A DNA stretch of 57,517 nt from Fimbriiglobus sp. (GCA_025362195.1 JANYHV010000085.1:1-57517), one strand, 5' to 3'. Shown: positions 9,187-18,308, counted from the stretch's first letter. A program made the numbers and translations. Notes: generated by a model from the sequence alone, not told the origin.

Positions 9187-12100
9187 TCACGGGGATTTTT
9201 TCAAACGCTCTGCGGCGGCTTTGGCCCACTCGCTCCCGACCGGCGCGTCTTTGACGAGCTTGCGCAACAATGGTTCCGCCTGGACGGCTTGCCCGCCGTC
9301 GGCCAGCGCGCGGGCCGCTTCGAGCAGTGCGGCGTAGCCGAGTTCGGGGAAGGCGTCGTAGGTGTACGGCACCACGAGGTACGCCGCCGCGGCCTCGGGG
9401 TAGCGCTTCTGGGCGTGCCGGCACTGGCCGATTTGCACCTGGGCCTTGGCCGCCGACTCGCCGGTCGTCGCGGCGACCACGGCCCCGTAAGCGGCGGCGG
9501 CCTCGTCGTACTTGCCCTGCGCCTGGTGCGCGACGGCCACGCCGTACCGGGCCTCCGCGGCGTAGGGGCCGGTCGGGCCGAAGCGCTGGATCAGCGTCTC
9601 GAACGCCTGGCGGGCGGGGTCGTACTGCTTCGCGCTGAGGTGGGCCTGGCCGAGGCGGAGCATCGCGCGGTCGGAGATCGCCTCGCGGTTGTGGAACTCG
9701 CCCTTGTCGCGGAAGATCGCCAACTTCTCGACCGCCTTGGCGGGGTCGTTCGCGGCCAGGTGCGCCTCGCCCGAGCGGTAAAGGGCCTGCGCGATCCGCT
9801 CCGACTTCGGGTTGGACGCGACCGCGTCGAACTGCGCGGCGGCCGGAGCGAACTGCTTCAACTCGAACAGGCTCGCCCCGAGGCGGAGGCGGACCCTCTC
9901 CAACAGCTCGACGGCAACCGGCTGATCGGTCGGCTCCTTTTCGAGAGCGTCCTTCAAGAGCTTGACGGCCCCGTCGTGGTCGCCGCGCTCGGCCAGCAAC
10001 TCCGCCCATTCGAGCCGGGCCTCGACGGCCAGGGCCGCGTCCGGGAACTCGGCGACGAGCCGCTTGTACGCGTCCAGGGTGCGCGTCTGCGAGTCCACCA
10101 GGGGCAACTTGCCGGCGTCGATTTCGGGCAGCGGCAGGTCCGGCGGCGGCGTGCCGGGCGGGAGTTTCTTCACCAGCGCGGCGACCTGCTTCTGCTGCAA
10201 GTCCTTGCGGGCCGCGTCGAGCGAACGGCGGATGTCGTCTTCGGCGTGGGCACGCCACCCCCAGGCGGCGTCGTAGTACATGCGGGCGCGGGCGTCGTGG
10301 GCCGGCAACTTGTCGTGCAACTGGTTCGCGCGATCGTAGAGCGTGTTGGCCGCTTCCCGGACGCCGTCGCGGCCCTTGTCGATGGCCTGCTGGGCGGCGT
10401 TCCGCTTGCCGTTGTCGGTGCCCGCCTGGGTCAGCAACTGCCGGCCCGCTTCGGTCGCCTTCTTGCCTTCGAGGATGCGGGCCTGGCCACTGCGGAGCGT
10501 CGCTTCCGCGCCGACCGGCTTGTCGCCCGCCGACCGGGCCACGTCGTCCAAGACCGCGCGGGCTTCGGGCAACTTGCCGGCTTCGAGCAGTGAGACGCCG
10601 TGCTGGTATTTCAAGAGCGGCACCCAGGCGGCGCGCTCGGGATCGCCCGCCAGCGGGGCTTCGTACCGCTTGCGGGCCTCGTCCATCACCTTGACCGCTT
10701 CGGCCGGCTGGTTCTGTTCGCGGAACTGCACGGCCAGTTGGATCAGGGCCAGCGGGGCGACCGGGTTGGCTTGCAACTCGGGGTTCGACTGGAAGGCTTT
10801 GAGGTCGTTCGTCGCCCCGCCGCGGTCGCCCAACAACCCGCGGACCTTGGCCCGCTCGATGACGGCCTGCCCGGCGAGCGGGTGCTTGGGGTACTCCTTC
10901 GTCAGCCGCTCGTAAATCTCTCGCGCGCGGTTAAGGGTTTGGGTGCGCTCGGCGGCGTCGGCAAGGGACGCCCCCAGTCGCCGGGTGCAGTGGCCCAGTT
11001 TCAACAGTGCGGCCGGGGCTTCCGGCGCGAGCGGGTTGCCGGCGACGAACGCCTCCAACAGCCCGGCGGCCTGCGTCAACTTCTCGCGGACGCGGTTCTC
11101 CTGGAGCGCGTCCTCGGCCTTGGCCGGGGCGAGCCGCATCAGGCAGTCGGCGAGGGCGTAGTTGGCGAGCGCGAGGTCGCCGACGCGGTCGGGGGCGGGA
11201 ATGGCGTCGAGGGACTTGGCCGCCGCGTCGAGCTGGCCGAGTTGCACTTCACACATGCCCTGGCCGAAGCGGGCGAAGGCGACCCGTTCGAACTCGGGGA
11301 ACTTCTCGGCGATCTCCTTGAACTTCCCCGCCGCTTCGGTGAACTTCGTCTGCCCGTCGGCGGCGCGGTTGCGGTCCTTCAGGGTGTCGATGGCCCGGCC
11401 GTAGTCGTTCTCGGCGAGGCGGAGCAGCACGCCCGGCGTCAACGGACTACGGGGGAACGCCCGCAAGAACTCGTCGCACCGCTGCTGGCTGCGGTCGGCC
11501 TGCCCGGCGTTGCCGAGGGCCGTCGCCAGCCGCTGCAAGAGTTCGTCGCGGCGGGTCGGCAGGGCCTGTTCGTTCCACATGGTTTCGTAAAGCTGCGCCG
11601 CTTCCGCGAACTGCTTGCCGGTTTGGAGCGCGTCGGCGAGGTCGAAGAGCATCTCCTGGCGGCGGACCTTGGCGTCGGGGTCGATGTTGGCCAAAGCTCC
11701 GGCCTTTTCAGCGGCCTTGCGAATCGTGTCGGTCGCCGCCTTCCGCTTGGCGTCGCGCTCGGCCGGCGGTACGGTCTCGCTCAAGCCGAGTTGCGCCTTG
11801 CCGAGTTGGAACTGGGCCTGGTCCACCAGTCGGGCCGGCTTGTCGAGCAGCGGCGTCAGCGTCTTGACGGCCTCCTCGTACTGCCGCGACTGGACCTGGC
11901 AGAATCCGACCCGCAGGGCCGCGTCCGGGGCGAGTGGGGAGGCGGGGAAGTCCTTGGCGAACTGCTGAAACTTGGCCAGCGCCTCGGGCACGCGGTTGGC
12001 CTCGTAGTTCAAGGTGGCGGCGTGAAAGATTGCCCCCGCGAGGTAGTCGGGCGGGGCCTTCACCAACGCTTCGAGCCGCGCCTTTTCGACGGGGTTGGTT

Positions 12101-12936
12101 TTGAACGCCTCGGGCTTCTTCAACTGCTCGGCCGCGCTCGCCTTAAGTTTTTCGCAGGCGGTCACGACCGCCTCGTAGTGGACGCTCGCCTCGGCCGCCT
12201 CGCCGGTCAGGTGGAAGACGCGGCCGACGAGGTACTCGGCGTGCGGCCCGAACGCGGGGTCGTCGAACGGGGACAGCAGCATCAGCGACCGGCCGGCATT
12301 CGCGGTGTCCTTGTCGAGGAAGCAGGCCAGCCCGTGGTAGTACAGCCCGAGCGGCCGCGACTTGCTCTTGGCGTAGGCGGCGTCCTTCAAGAACGGCTCG
12401 CACTCGGCCCGGGCTTCGCGGGTCTTGCCGGTCCGTAGGAGCATTTCGGCGTAGTCGCACCGGTAACGGGCGGACGCTTCCGGGTCGCGCTCGCGCATCA
12501 GGTCGCGGGCGGTGACGTAGGCCTGGCCGGCCTGTTGAAATTGTTGCTGGGCGGCCTCCGGCTTCGCCTCCTTGAGGCCGAGTTGCCGCCGCACGGCCCC
12601 CGACAGGGCGAGCGCCTGAGGGCGGTCTTTGAAGTTGCCGTCGCTGCACGGCTGCTTCAACTCTTCCGCGGCCTTGGCGTAGTCGGGGTCGGGCACGTTC
12701 ACGTAGGCGAGGGCCAGGCCGTACCGCGCCGCGGCGGCTTGCGGGGTGGTGCCGAACTTGGTCACGACTTCCCGGAAGCGCTCCCGGGCCACGCCGAAAT
12801 TGCCGTCGGTGTACGCCTTCTGCCCCGCGGCCACGGCTTTTTCGGCCTGCTGCTCCGGGGGCAGCGCCTGCTGGGCCAGCGCCGGCGCGGTCAGGGCGAG
12901 GCTCAGAGCAACGGACAGGGTTCGCAAGCGGGACAT
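9187..12936 (-). CDS. Large exported tetratricopeptide-repeat protein
   Basis: 1,249 residues with a signal peptide (LSVALSLALTAPALAQQ) and TPR-type helical hairpins along nearly the whole length, for example AYTDGNFGVARERFREVVTK, AEYLVGRVFHLTGEAAEA and ARYGVAVAHQAQGKYDEAAA. It resembles very large YbgF/BamD-like periplasmic TPR scaffolds and has no enzymatic domain that I can see. A GGGAG-type ribosome-binding site (GGGAG seven bases before the ATG) supports the start. It is probably the first gene of a minus-strand run continuing through FG-GAP, PQQ and the DUF1549/1501/PPC genes, so it may organise that exported set. That link is inferred from order only. Confidence 0.85.
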   Translation of the reverse strand: MSRLRTLSVALSLALTAPALAQQALPPEQQAEKAVAAGQKAYTDGNFGVARERFREVVTKFGTTPQAAAARYGLALAYVNVPDPDYAKAAEELKQPCSDGNFKDRPQALALSGAVRRQLGLKEAKPEAAQQQFQQAGQAYVTARDLMRERDPEASARYRCDYAEMLLRTGKTREARAECEPFLKDAAYAKSKSRPLGLYYHGLACFLDKDTANAGRSLMLLSPFDDPAFGPHAEYLVGRVFHLTGEAAEASVHYEAVVTACEKLKASAAEQLKKPEAFKTNPVEKARLEALVKAPPDYLAGAIFHAATLNYEANRVPEALAKFQQFAKDFPASPLAPDAALRVGFCQVQSRQYEEAVKTLTPLLDKPARLVDQAQFQLGKAQLGLSETVPPAERDAKRKAATDTIRKAAEKAGALANIDPDAKVRRQEMLFDLADALQTGKQFAEAAQLYETMWNEQALPTRRDELLQRLATALGNAGQADRSQQRCDEFLRAFPRSPLTPGVLLRLAENDYGRAIDTLKDRNRAADGQTKFTEAAGKFKEIAEKFPEFERVAFARFGQGMCEVQLGQLDAAAKSLDAIPAPDRVGDLALANYALADCLMRLAPAKAEDALQENRVREKLTQAAGLLEAFVAGNPLAPEAPAALLKLGHCTRRLGASLADAAERTQTLNRAREIYERLTKEYPKHPLAGQAVIERAKVRGLLGDRGGATNDLKAFQSNPELQANPVAPLALIQLAVQFREQNQPAEAVKVMDEARKRYEAPLAGDPERAAWVPLLKYQHGVSLLEAGKLPEARAVLDDVARSAGDKPVGAEATLRSGQARILEGKKATEAGRQLLTQAGTDNGKRNAAQQAIDKGRDGVREAANTLYDRANQLHDKLPAHDARARMYYDAAWGWRAHAEDDIRRSLDAARKDLQQKQVAALVKKLPPGTPPPDLPLPEIDAGKLPLVDSQTRTLDAYKRLVAEFPDAALAVEARLEWAELLAERGDHDGAVKLLKDALEKEPTDQPVAVELLERVRLRLGASLFELKQFAPAAAQFDAVASNPKSERIAQALYRSGEAHLAANDPAKAVEKLAIFRDKGEFHNREAISDRAMLRLGQAHLSAKQYDPARQAFETLIQRFGPTGPYAAEARYGVAVAHQAQGKYDEAAAAYGAVVAATTGESAAKAQVQIGQCRHAQKRYPEAAAAYLVVPYTYDAFPELGYAALLEAARALADGGQAVQAEPLLRKLVKDAPVGSEWAKAAAERLKKSP

Positions 12937-13014
12937 CGACGCTCCCGGGAGGAGGGACCGGCAGAGTAGGGGAGTCAGGCGGAGTGCGTATGGGAACGCA
13001 ATTCCCCGCCGAAG

Positions 13015-13548
13015 TCAATCGTCGAGATCGCCGACCGGCCCGAGCCGCCCGGGGCCGGCGCGGTTCTGGTCCTTGTGCCGGCGGTAGACGGCCAGGTCGC
13101 GGCGGAGTTTCGCCTTGTGTTCGTCGCGCAACTCGCGGTAAATCCCCATCCAGTAGATGCGGTTGGCGACCGCGTCGGCGAAGCCCAGCCCGACCAGCGC
13201 CAACAACAGGACGGCAATCGACCCCCAGTACATCGTCCAGAAGCGAATGAACTGTTTCTCCGCGTCGGTCATCGGCGGGGCGTCGGCCGGCCGGGGCTGG
13301 CCCATCGCCTCGGCGATTTCTTCCATCCCTGACAGGTAGGCCCCGACGACCATGCCGCCGATCACGACCAAGACCGTCGCCGTCACGAGGCGGCGGCGGT
13401 GCTTGCCCCGGAGGTAGCGGAGTTCGTCCGACGGGACGTGCGTCCGGGCGCGGAGGCGGCGCAGGCCGCGGACCTGCACCGCCCCCGTGACGAGGCCGAA
13501 GGCGACGATTCCCAGCCCGAGGGCGAGGGCAACAAGTGTCGGCGACAT
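13015..13548 (-). CDS. Small polytopic membrane protein of unknown function
   Basis: 177 residues from the ATG at 13548. The longer open frame to 13728 adds a non-hydrophobic basic leader and looks spurious. Three membrane segments are visible: LVALALGLGIVAFGLVTGAV near the N-terminus, VTATVLVVIGGMVVGAYL near residue 55 and IAVLLLALVGLGFADAVANR near residue 110. A basic cytoplasmic tail follows (RDEHKAKLRRDLAVYRRHK). No family recognised. It lies 78 nt upstream of the TPR gene in the same direction and could lead that transcript. Confidence 0.7.
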   Translation of the reverse strand: MSPTLVALALGLGIVAFGLVTGAVQVRGLRRLRARTHVPSDELRYLRGKHRRRLVTATVLVVIGGMVVGAYLSGMEEIAEAMGQPRPADAPPMTDAEKQFIRFWTMYWGSIAVLLLALVGLGFADAVANRIYWMGIYRELRDEHKAKLRRDLAVYRRHKDQNRAGPGRLGPVGDLDD

Positions 13549-13804
13549 GGCCCGGCTCCGCGAAGTTACGCTCAGTGTCCGGGCCGCGGCACCCGGAAGC
13601 AAGGGCGAACCGAACTCTTCCGAACCCCCGGCCGGCCCACCGGGACGATTTGCCGGGCCGAAATCCACGCCCGGGCGGGAAAATCTCCGCGGCCACCTTG
13701 CGGGCCGGGAACGGCGAAAGTAGAACATTGCTCAATTCCGGGTGAAACGGCCCGGAGCGGTTTCGTTCGGCAGTTCTTCGACCCGAATTCGGAAAGGCAC
13801 TTCG

Positions 13805-13924
13805 ATGCAAGCAATCAGCGACTTCCTGGGGAACACGTACGTCCTGGTCGGGATGGTCGTCGCCCTCCTCGCCCTCGGCGGACTGATGGCGTACATGCGG
13901 ATGAAGAAGGGCGACGACGAGTAA
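13805..13924 (+). CDS. 39-residue single-span membrane peptide
   Basis: Starts at the ATG at 13805, after GGAAAGG spaced suitably for ribosome binding. The peptide opens MQAISDFLGNTY, has one membrane span (VLVGMVVALLALGGLMAYMR) and ends in the charged tail MKKGDDE. It is divergent from the 177-residue membrane protein. Tiny single-span proteins of this shape are often accessory subunits of larger membrane complexes, but nothing here indicates a partner. A longer in-frame start at 13742 exists, but the extension is not hydrophobic and lacks a ribosome-binding site. Confidence 0.6.
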   Translation: MQAISDFLGNTYVLVGMVVALLALGGLMAYMRMKKGDDE

Positions 13925-14005
13925 GCCCGACGTGTCAAATCGCCCCGGCCGACCTGCCTCGCGCCCGACGCCATTGAGTGGCACGCGGGCGGCAGGTTGG
14001 TGCCG

Positions 14006-14608
14006 TCACCGCCCCCGCGGTTCGGTCCGGGGCTTGCCGGCGGTCACCTTCTCGAAGATCAACCCGACGAACTGCTCGATGAGTTCCAGGTATTCGCTGG
14101 TGGCGATGGCCCGCACCTGACAGAGCAGCTTGCGGCGGCGTTCGATCGTGTCAATGACGTGCTCAACTCCGAACCGTTCCAGCGGCCCGCCCGGGGCTTG
14201 CATCTCCAACAATTCGGTAATCTCGTCCGCCCGCAACTCCATTTTTCGCGGCACGTTCCGCTCCAACCACCCCGCCAACTCGGCGAGCGTCACCCCCTCG
14301 GTGAGCAGTCGTTGCGCCTCCTCGTCCACCGGCCCTTTGCCGTGGATTCGCATGAGCAGGCGGTCGAGGGACAGCGTGCGGAGTTCGTGGACGGTCAGGT
14401 CGAAGGCGTCCGCGCACTGGCTGACGGTCGCGTTGCGGAGCCGCCGCTTGGGGCCGCCGTTGAGGATTTGCCGCACGGTGTGGCGGTTCAAGTTCGAGAT
14501 GCGGGCGAAGTCTTCCTGATTCCAGCCCTTCTCCTCGACGAGCCGGCCGATCTTCTCGGCGAGGTCGTTCCCGGGCACCGCGACGGCCGTCGGAGTTGGT
14601 GGTGACAT
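14006..14608 (-). CDS. XRE/Cro-type helix-turn-helix transcriptional regulator
   Basis: 200 residues. Residues about 14-70 form a Cro/C1-type HTH: LAEKIGRLVEEKGWNQEDFA, RISNLNRHTVRQILNGGP (recognition helix) and RNATVSQCADAFDLTVHELR. The C-terminal 120 residues are helical and charged and may form a dimerisation or sensing region; I do not recognise it. The protein should act as a DNA-binding regulator in the cytoplasm. The region upstream of its start holds a possible -10 box (TACGAT on the minus strand, 14631-14636) and, 72 nt upstream of the start codon, the 44-bp perfect palindrome, an obvious candidate operator, though terminator function for the upstream gene is an equal possibility. 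Confidence 0.82.
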   Translation of the reverse strand: MSPPTPTAVAVPGNDLAEKIGRLVEEKGWNQEDFARISNLNRHTVRQILNGGPKRRLRNATVSQCADAFDLTVHELRTLSLDRLLMRIHGKGPVDEEAQRLLTEGVTLAELAGWLERNVPRKMELRADEITELLEMQAPGGPLERFGVEHVIDTIERRRKLLCQVRAIATSEYLELIEQFVGLIFEKVTAGKPRTEPRGR

Positions 14609-14679
14609 GGCCGCGTGACCCTTTCCCGAAATCGTAGTCCGGCGGCGATGAGTCTTTGTTTTGGGAAGTGCGCGGCGGA

Positions 14680-14723
14680 ACGCCCAACCGGCCGCGCGGA
14701 ATTCCGCGCGGCCGGTTGGGCGT
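14680..14723. repeat. Perfect 44-bp palindrome (22-nt arms, no spacer)
   Basis: Two exactly complementary 22-nt arms meet at 14701/14702 inside a GGAATTCC centre; the outer arms read ACGCCCAACCGG... and ...CCGGTTGGGCGT. The next pair outward (A/C) does not match. It begins 12 nt after the stop codon of the Cys-rich gene and lies upstream of the HTH regulator, both on the minus strand. As RNA it would fold into a very stable hairpin, but no T-tract follows on either strand, so a classic intrinsic terminator is incomplete. A terminator or processing hairpin, a regulator-binding site and a cruciform are all possible. Confidence 0.95.
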
Positions 14724-14735
14724 CCGGGTGAAAAA

Positions 14736-15281
14736 CTAGAAGGGCACGACCGGGGCGGTCACCGGCGACACGACCGACGGGATTTCGATGCGGACCTTTT
14801 TCGGCTCGACGGTGGCCGGGGGAGTCGTCTCCTTCGGCTTGGGCATTTCCTTCGGCGATTCCGCGGCCGGGACCGGGGTCACCGAACCGGGGACCGGCGG
14901 GAGGGCGCACCCGCCGACGGACCCCGCGGCGTGCGTGCTGCCGCAGTCGCCGGTCGCGCACGGGGACGACGCGCACGGGGCGGCCGTGGCGCAGTCGCTG
15001 CCGTGGTGGAAGCGGGCCTTCAACTTCGACAGCAGGCCGGGCGACGAGCCCCCGCACGGGTCGCACGACGCCGCCGCGGCGGGCCGGCTGAACAGCGGCG
15101 TGCCGCACGGCGTACACGTGTGCATCTTCGACTTCAGGCGGGCGAACAGGCCCGGCGAAGCCATGCTGCACGAGTCGCAGCTCGCGGCCGACACGGCCAC
15201 CGGGGCCGAGCACCCCGAGCACCCGGCCGGGTCCGCGCCGGCGATCCAGGCCGTGCCCATCAACATCAAAGCGGTGTTCAT
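14736..15281 (-). CDS. Cysteine-rich exported protein with internal repeat
   Basis: 181 residues. A short hydrophobic N-terminus (MNTALMLMGTAWIAGAD) suggests export. The next 110 residues are dense in Cys (CSGC, CDSC, CTPC, CDPC, then several CxxxxxC and C-A-T-G-D-C pairs). A motif of the form SPGL-[FL]-x-[RK]LK-x-[RK]-x-H occurs twice (SPGLFARLKSKMH and SPGLLSKLKARFH), each next to a CxxC, showing an internal duplication. The C-terminus is Pro/Lys/Glu-rich (SPKEMPKPKETTPPATVEPK). Proteins of this kind are common in Gemmata-like planctomycetes, with unknown function. Disulfide cross-linking or metal binding at the cell surface is a guess. A GGAGG sequence precedes the ATG. Confidence 0.72.
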   Translation of the reverse strand: MNTALMLMGTAWIAGADPAGCSGCSAPVAVSAASCDSCSMASPGLFARLKSKMHTCTPCGTPLFSRPAAAASCDPCGGSSPGLLSKLKARFHHGSDCATAAPCASSPCATGDCGSTHAAGSVGGCALPPVPGSVTPVPAAESPKEMPKPKETTPPATVEPKKVRIEIPSVVSPVTAPVVPF

Positions 15282-15733
15282 CCGGGGAACCTCCAGAAGC
15301 GGTCGGAAAAAATCCTTGGCGCGGACGCGGCCCCGTGCGGAGCACCCGCACGGCGAACCCGACCCACCTGACGTTTGCCCAGAACCTGTTTCCGTCGGGT
15401 CGTGGAATGGCGGCCCACGGCCCGGCGGTTCTGCGGCTTAGCGTCAAAGATCGGCCGGCCGCCGCGGACGCTTCGCCGCGACTCCGCGAGAACTCGAGAA
15501 ATTCGCCGCCCCGCCGACCAACGCGCCAGTTGAACCGGGCGCGAGGAATCCGCCGGACGCCAGCGTTGAAACGGCTCCAACGCCCGGTGCGGTTCTGCCG
15601 GCCGGCGGCGAACGCCTGGGGCGTCGTCCAACTCCACTCGCGGCGAAACGCCGGACATTGCGCAACTTGCCCTTGCCGACGGGACGCGCCGCGGGCTTCA
15701 ATACCAGGCCACGACCGCCCCCCGGGATTCGAC
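15282..15733. other. Divergent intergenic region, no supported gene
   Basis: About 450 bp between the Cys-rich gene (minus) and recJ (plus). It must hold both promoters and the 5' leader of recJ. Open frames cross it on both strands, but their translations are Arg/Pro-rich with no recognisable motif, and the plus-strand frame is only the upstream extension of recJ. I see a GGAGG ribosome-binding site for the Cys-rich gene just above 15281, and no convincing -35/-10 pair. Confidence 0.5.
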
Positions 15734-17494
15734 ATGCCTGCCGTCCGCAAACGATGGACTCTGACGCCGCAAGACACGCAGGCGGCGAACTACCTGGCGT
15801 CGCAATTGCGCCTGTCCCCGGTCGTCGCGCAACTGCTCGTCAACCGCCGGGTGACCACGGCCGACGCCGCGCGGCAGTTCCTCGACTGCCCGATGACCGG
15901 CCTGCTGCCGCCGCACCTGTTGCCCGGCGTCCCGGCGGCGGCGGCGGCGATCCTCGCGGCCGTGCAGGCCGGCCGGCGCATCTGCGTGTACGGCGACTAC
16001 GACGTGGACGGGACGACCGGCACCGCCATCCTGATACGCCTGTTCGCCATCCTGAAAGCAAAGGCCGAGTTCTACGTGCCGAACCGCGTCGAGGAGGGGT
16101 ACGGCGTCAACCGCGCCGCCGTGCAGTCCCTGGCCAACTCCGGCGTCGAACTCCTCATCACCGTCGATTGCGGCATCACGGCCGTTGAAGAGGTGGCCGA
16201 GGCCCGGCGGCTCGGCGTGGCCGTGATCGTCACCGACCACCACGAGATGAAGCCGACCCTGCCGGCCGCGGACCACATCGTTCACCCGGGATTGCCCGGC
16301 TCGGAGTACCCGCCGAACCGGCTGTCCGGCGCGGGCGTCGCCTTCAAACTCGCCTGGGCCGTCGCGCAACTGGCCAGCAACAACGAGAAGGTCGCCCCCC
16401 CGTTCCGCGAGTTCTTGCTCGACTCGCTCGCGCTGGCCGCGTTGGGCTTAGTCGCCGACGTGATGCCGCTGCGCGAGGAGAACCGCGTCTTCGTCAAGCA
16501 CGGCCTGGAGCGGACGATGAAGAAGCCGATCGTCGGCATCAAGGCCCTCCTCGCCGAGGCCGGGGTCGAGGACGACGCGACGCTCAAGGCCGAGGACATC
16601 GCGTTCAAGCTCGGGCCGCGCCTGAACGCCGCCGGCCGCCTCGAGTGCGCCCGGCTCGTCGTCGATCTGTTGACCACGGCCAACCCCGTCAACGCCCGCA
16701 CGACGGCCGAGTACCTGGAGAAGTTGAACAAGGACCGCCAGAGCCGCGAGCGGAAGATCACGCAGCAGGCCAAGGACGCGGTCGAAGACCTCGGGTACGC
16801 CGGCGACCCCGGCCTCGTCGTCGCGTCGAGCGACTGGCACCCCGGCATCATCGGCATCGTCGCGTCCCGGCTCGTCGATCACTTCGGCAAGCCGGCGCTG
16901 GTCATCGCCGTGAACGACGCCACCGGCACCGGCAGTGGCTCGGGCCGGTCGGTCGGCGGCCTCCCGCTGCACTCGGCCCTCGAAGCGTGCGGGGACTGCT
17001 TGCTAAGCCACGGCGGGCACGCCGCCGCCGCCGGCTTCAAAGTGTTGACCCCGAACATCGACGAGCTGCGCCGCAAGTTCAACGACTACGTCCGGGCCAA
17101 CTTCGACGGCCAGCCCCCGGTCCCGCAGTTGAAGCTCGAAGTCGAAGTCCCGCTCGCCGCGCTGACCTTCGGCCTGCTCAACGACCTCGACAAGCTCGAA
17201 CCCTACGGCATGGAGAACGCCCGGCCGAAGTTCCTGGCCAGCGGGCTGAAGATCGAGGGCACGCCCAGGAAGATGGGCGTCGAGGAGCGGCACCTGTCGT
17301 TCCGCGTCCGCCAGGGCACGACGCTGATGCGGGCTGTCGCCTTCGGCATGGGCGACCGGTTCGACGAGTTGATGTCCGTTGGCGGCACCTGCTGCGTCGC
17401 GTTCACGCCCAAGATCAATGAGTTCAACGGCCAACGGTCGATCGAACTCGACGTGATCGACTTCCGCGCGGGCACCGACGCGGAGCTGAGTTAA
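15734..17494 (+). CDS. recJ: Single-stranded-DNA-specific 5'-3' exonuclease RecJ
   Basis: 586 residues, the normal RecJ length. DHH phosphoesterase motifs are complete: CVYGDYDVDGTTGTA (residues 84-98), ITVDCGITAVEE (142-153) and VTDHHEMKPTLP with Asp168-His169-His170. The DHHA1 part has SSDWHPGIIGIVASRL and the LLSHGGHAAAAGF signature, followed by an OB-fold C-terminal domain (LEPYGMENARPKF). The enzyme degrades ssDNA 5' to 3' in recombinational and mismatch repair using Mn/Mg. The ATG at 15734 was chosen because everything conserved begins right after it; the open frame extends 399 bp further upstream without similarity. Its TAA stop overlaps the stop of the convergent phosphatase gene. Confidence 0.95.
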   Translation: MPAVRKRWTLTPQDTQAANYLASQLRLSPVVAQLLVNRRVTTADAARQFLDCPMTGLLPPHLLPGVPAAAAAILAAVQAGRRICVYGDYDVDGTTGTAILIRLFAILKAKAEFYVPNRVEEGYGVNRAAVQSLANSGVELLITVDCGITAVEEVAEARRLGVAVIVTDHHEMKPTLPAADHIVHPGLPGSEYPPNRLSGAGVAFKLAWAVAQLASNNEKVAPPFREFLLDSLALAALGLVADVMPLREENRVFVKHGLERTMKKPIVGIKALLAEAGVEDDATLKAEDIAFKLGPRLNAAGRLECARLVVDLLTTANPVNARTTAEYLEKLNKDRQSRERKITQQAKDAVEDLGYAGDPGLVVASSDWHPGIIGIVASRLVDHFGKPALVIAVNDATGTGSGSGRSVGGLPLHSALEACGDCLLSHGGHAAAAGFKVLTPNIDELRRKFNDYVRANFDGQPPVPQLKLEVEVPLAALTFGLLNDLDKLEPYGMENARPKFLASGLKIEGTPRKMGVEERHLSFRVRQGTTLMRAVAFGMGDRFDELMSVGGTCCVAFTPKINEFNGQRSIELDVIDFRAGTDAELS

Positions 17495-18306
17495 ATCCCC
17501 CGCAGGCGTTGCAGTGTCTCGGCGTGCAGGTGGCCGTTGGTGGCGACCATGCCGCGGCGTTGGACGGCCCCGCGGCCGCCGTAGGTCACCGGGCCGCCGT
17601 CAAACAGAGTGACGCGGCCGCCGGCTTCGGTGACCAGGATTTCCCCGGCGCAGATGTCCCAGTCGTGGAAATTCAGGTAGTCGTTGACGTACAGGTCGGC
17701 CTCGCCGCGGGCGACCAGGGCGAGCTTGACGCCGGCCGAGTACATCTCCGCGAGTTTCGCCGGCTTCAGCGCGGTGACGACGGCCTTCGGCGGTGCCCCG
17801 CGCTTCGAGTGGCTTTGCGTCAACACCGCGTGGCCCAAGTCCTCGACGGTCGTCACGCGGCAGCGCACCGCGTCGGCGTCACCGGTGCGGGCGTGGCAGC
17901 CCTGGCCTTCGACGGCGTAGGTCACGCGGTCGGCGACCGGTTCGGCGACGACGCCCAACACCACCCGGTCGCCGCGGGTCAGGCCGATCATCACGGAGAA
18001 CTCGCCGTTCTTCATGGCGAAGCCGCGGCTGCCGTCGATCGGGTCCACGACCCAGGTGTGCGCGGCCCCCGTCGGCGGGTTCTCGGCCCCCGGCGTCTTC
18101 TCCTCGGCGACGACCCCGTAGGTCGGGAACTTCGCCCGCAGGTGATTGAGGATGATCTCCTGCGCCCCGTGATCGACGTGCGTCGAGATCGTCGCAGCAG
18201 CGTTCGGGATCGGCGTGAAGCCCGCGTACTCGCGGCTCACGTAGTCGGCGGCGAGCTTCGCGGCGGCCAGGGCTTCGCGCAGTTCGGCGGCGTAGTCGGT
18301 CGGCAT
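17491..18306 (-). CDS. Inositol monophosphatase family protein
   Basis: 271 residues from the ATG at 18306. FIG-superfamily metal sites are present: VVAEEKTPG (Glu pair), VVDPIDGSRGF (Asp-Pro-x-Asp-Gly) and the C-terminal WDICAGEILVTEAGGRV. Members hydrolyse small phosphate esters (inositol-1-phosphate, 3'-phosphoadenosine 5'-phosphate or histidinol-phosphate) with Mg2+. The substrate cannot be assigned from motifs alone. It begins 2 nt after the TolB-like gene ends, so the pair is likely cotranscribed. The longer open frame to 18774 lies antisense/out of frame to the TolB gene and is rejected. Confidence 0.88.
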   Translation of the reverse strand: MPTDYAAELREALAAAKLAADYVSREYAGFTPIPNAAATISTHVDHGAQEIILNHLRAKFPTYGVVAEEKTPGAENPPTGAAHTWVVDPIDGSRGFAMKNGEFSVMIGLTRGDRVVLGVVAEPVADRVTYAVEGQGCHARTGDADAVRCRVTTVEDLGHAVLTQSHSKRGAPPKAVVTALKPAKLAEMYSAGVKLALVARGEADLYVNDYLNFHDWDICAGEILVTEAGGRVTLFDGGPVTYGGRGAVQRRGMVATNGHLHAETLQRLRGI

Positions 18307-18308
18307 AC

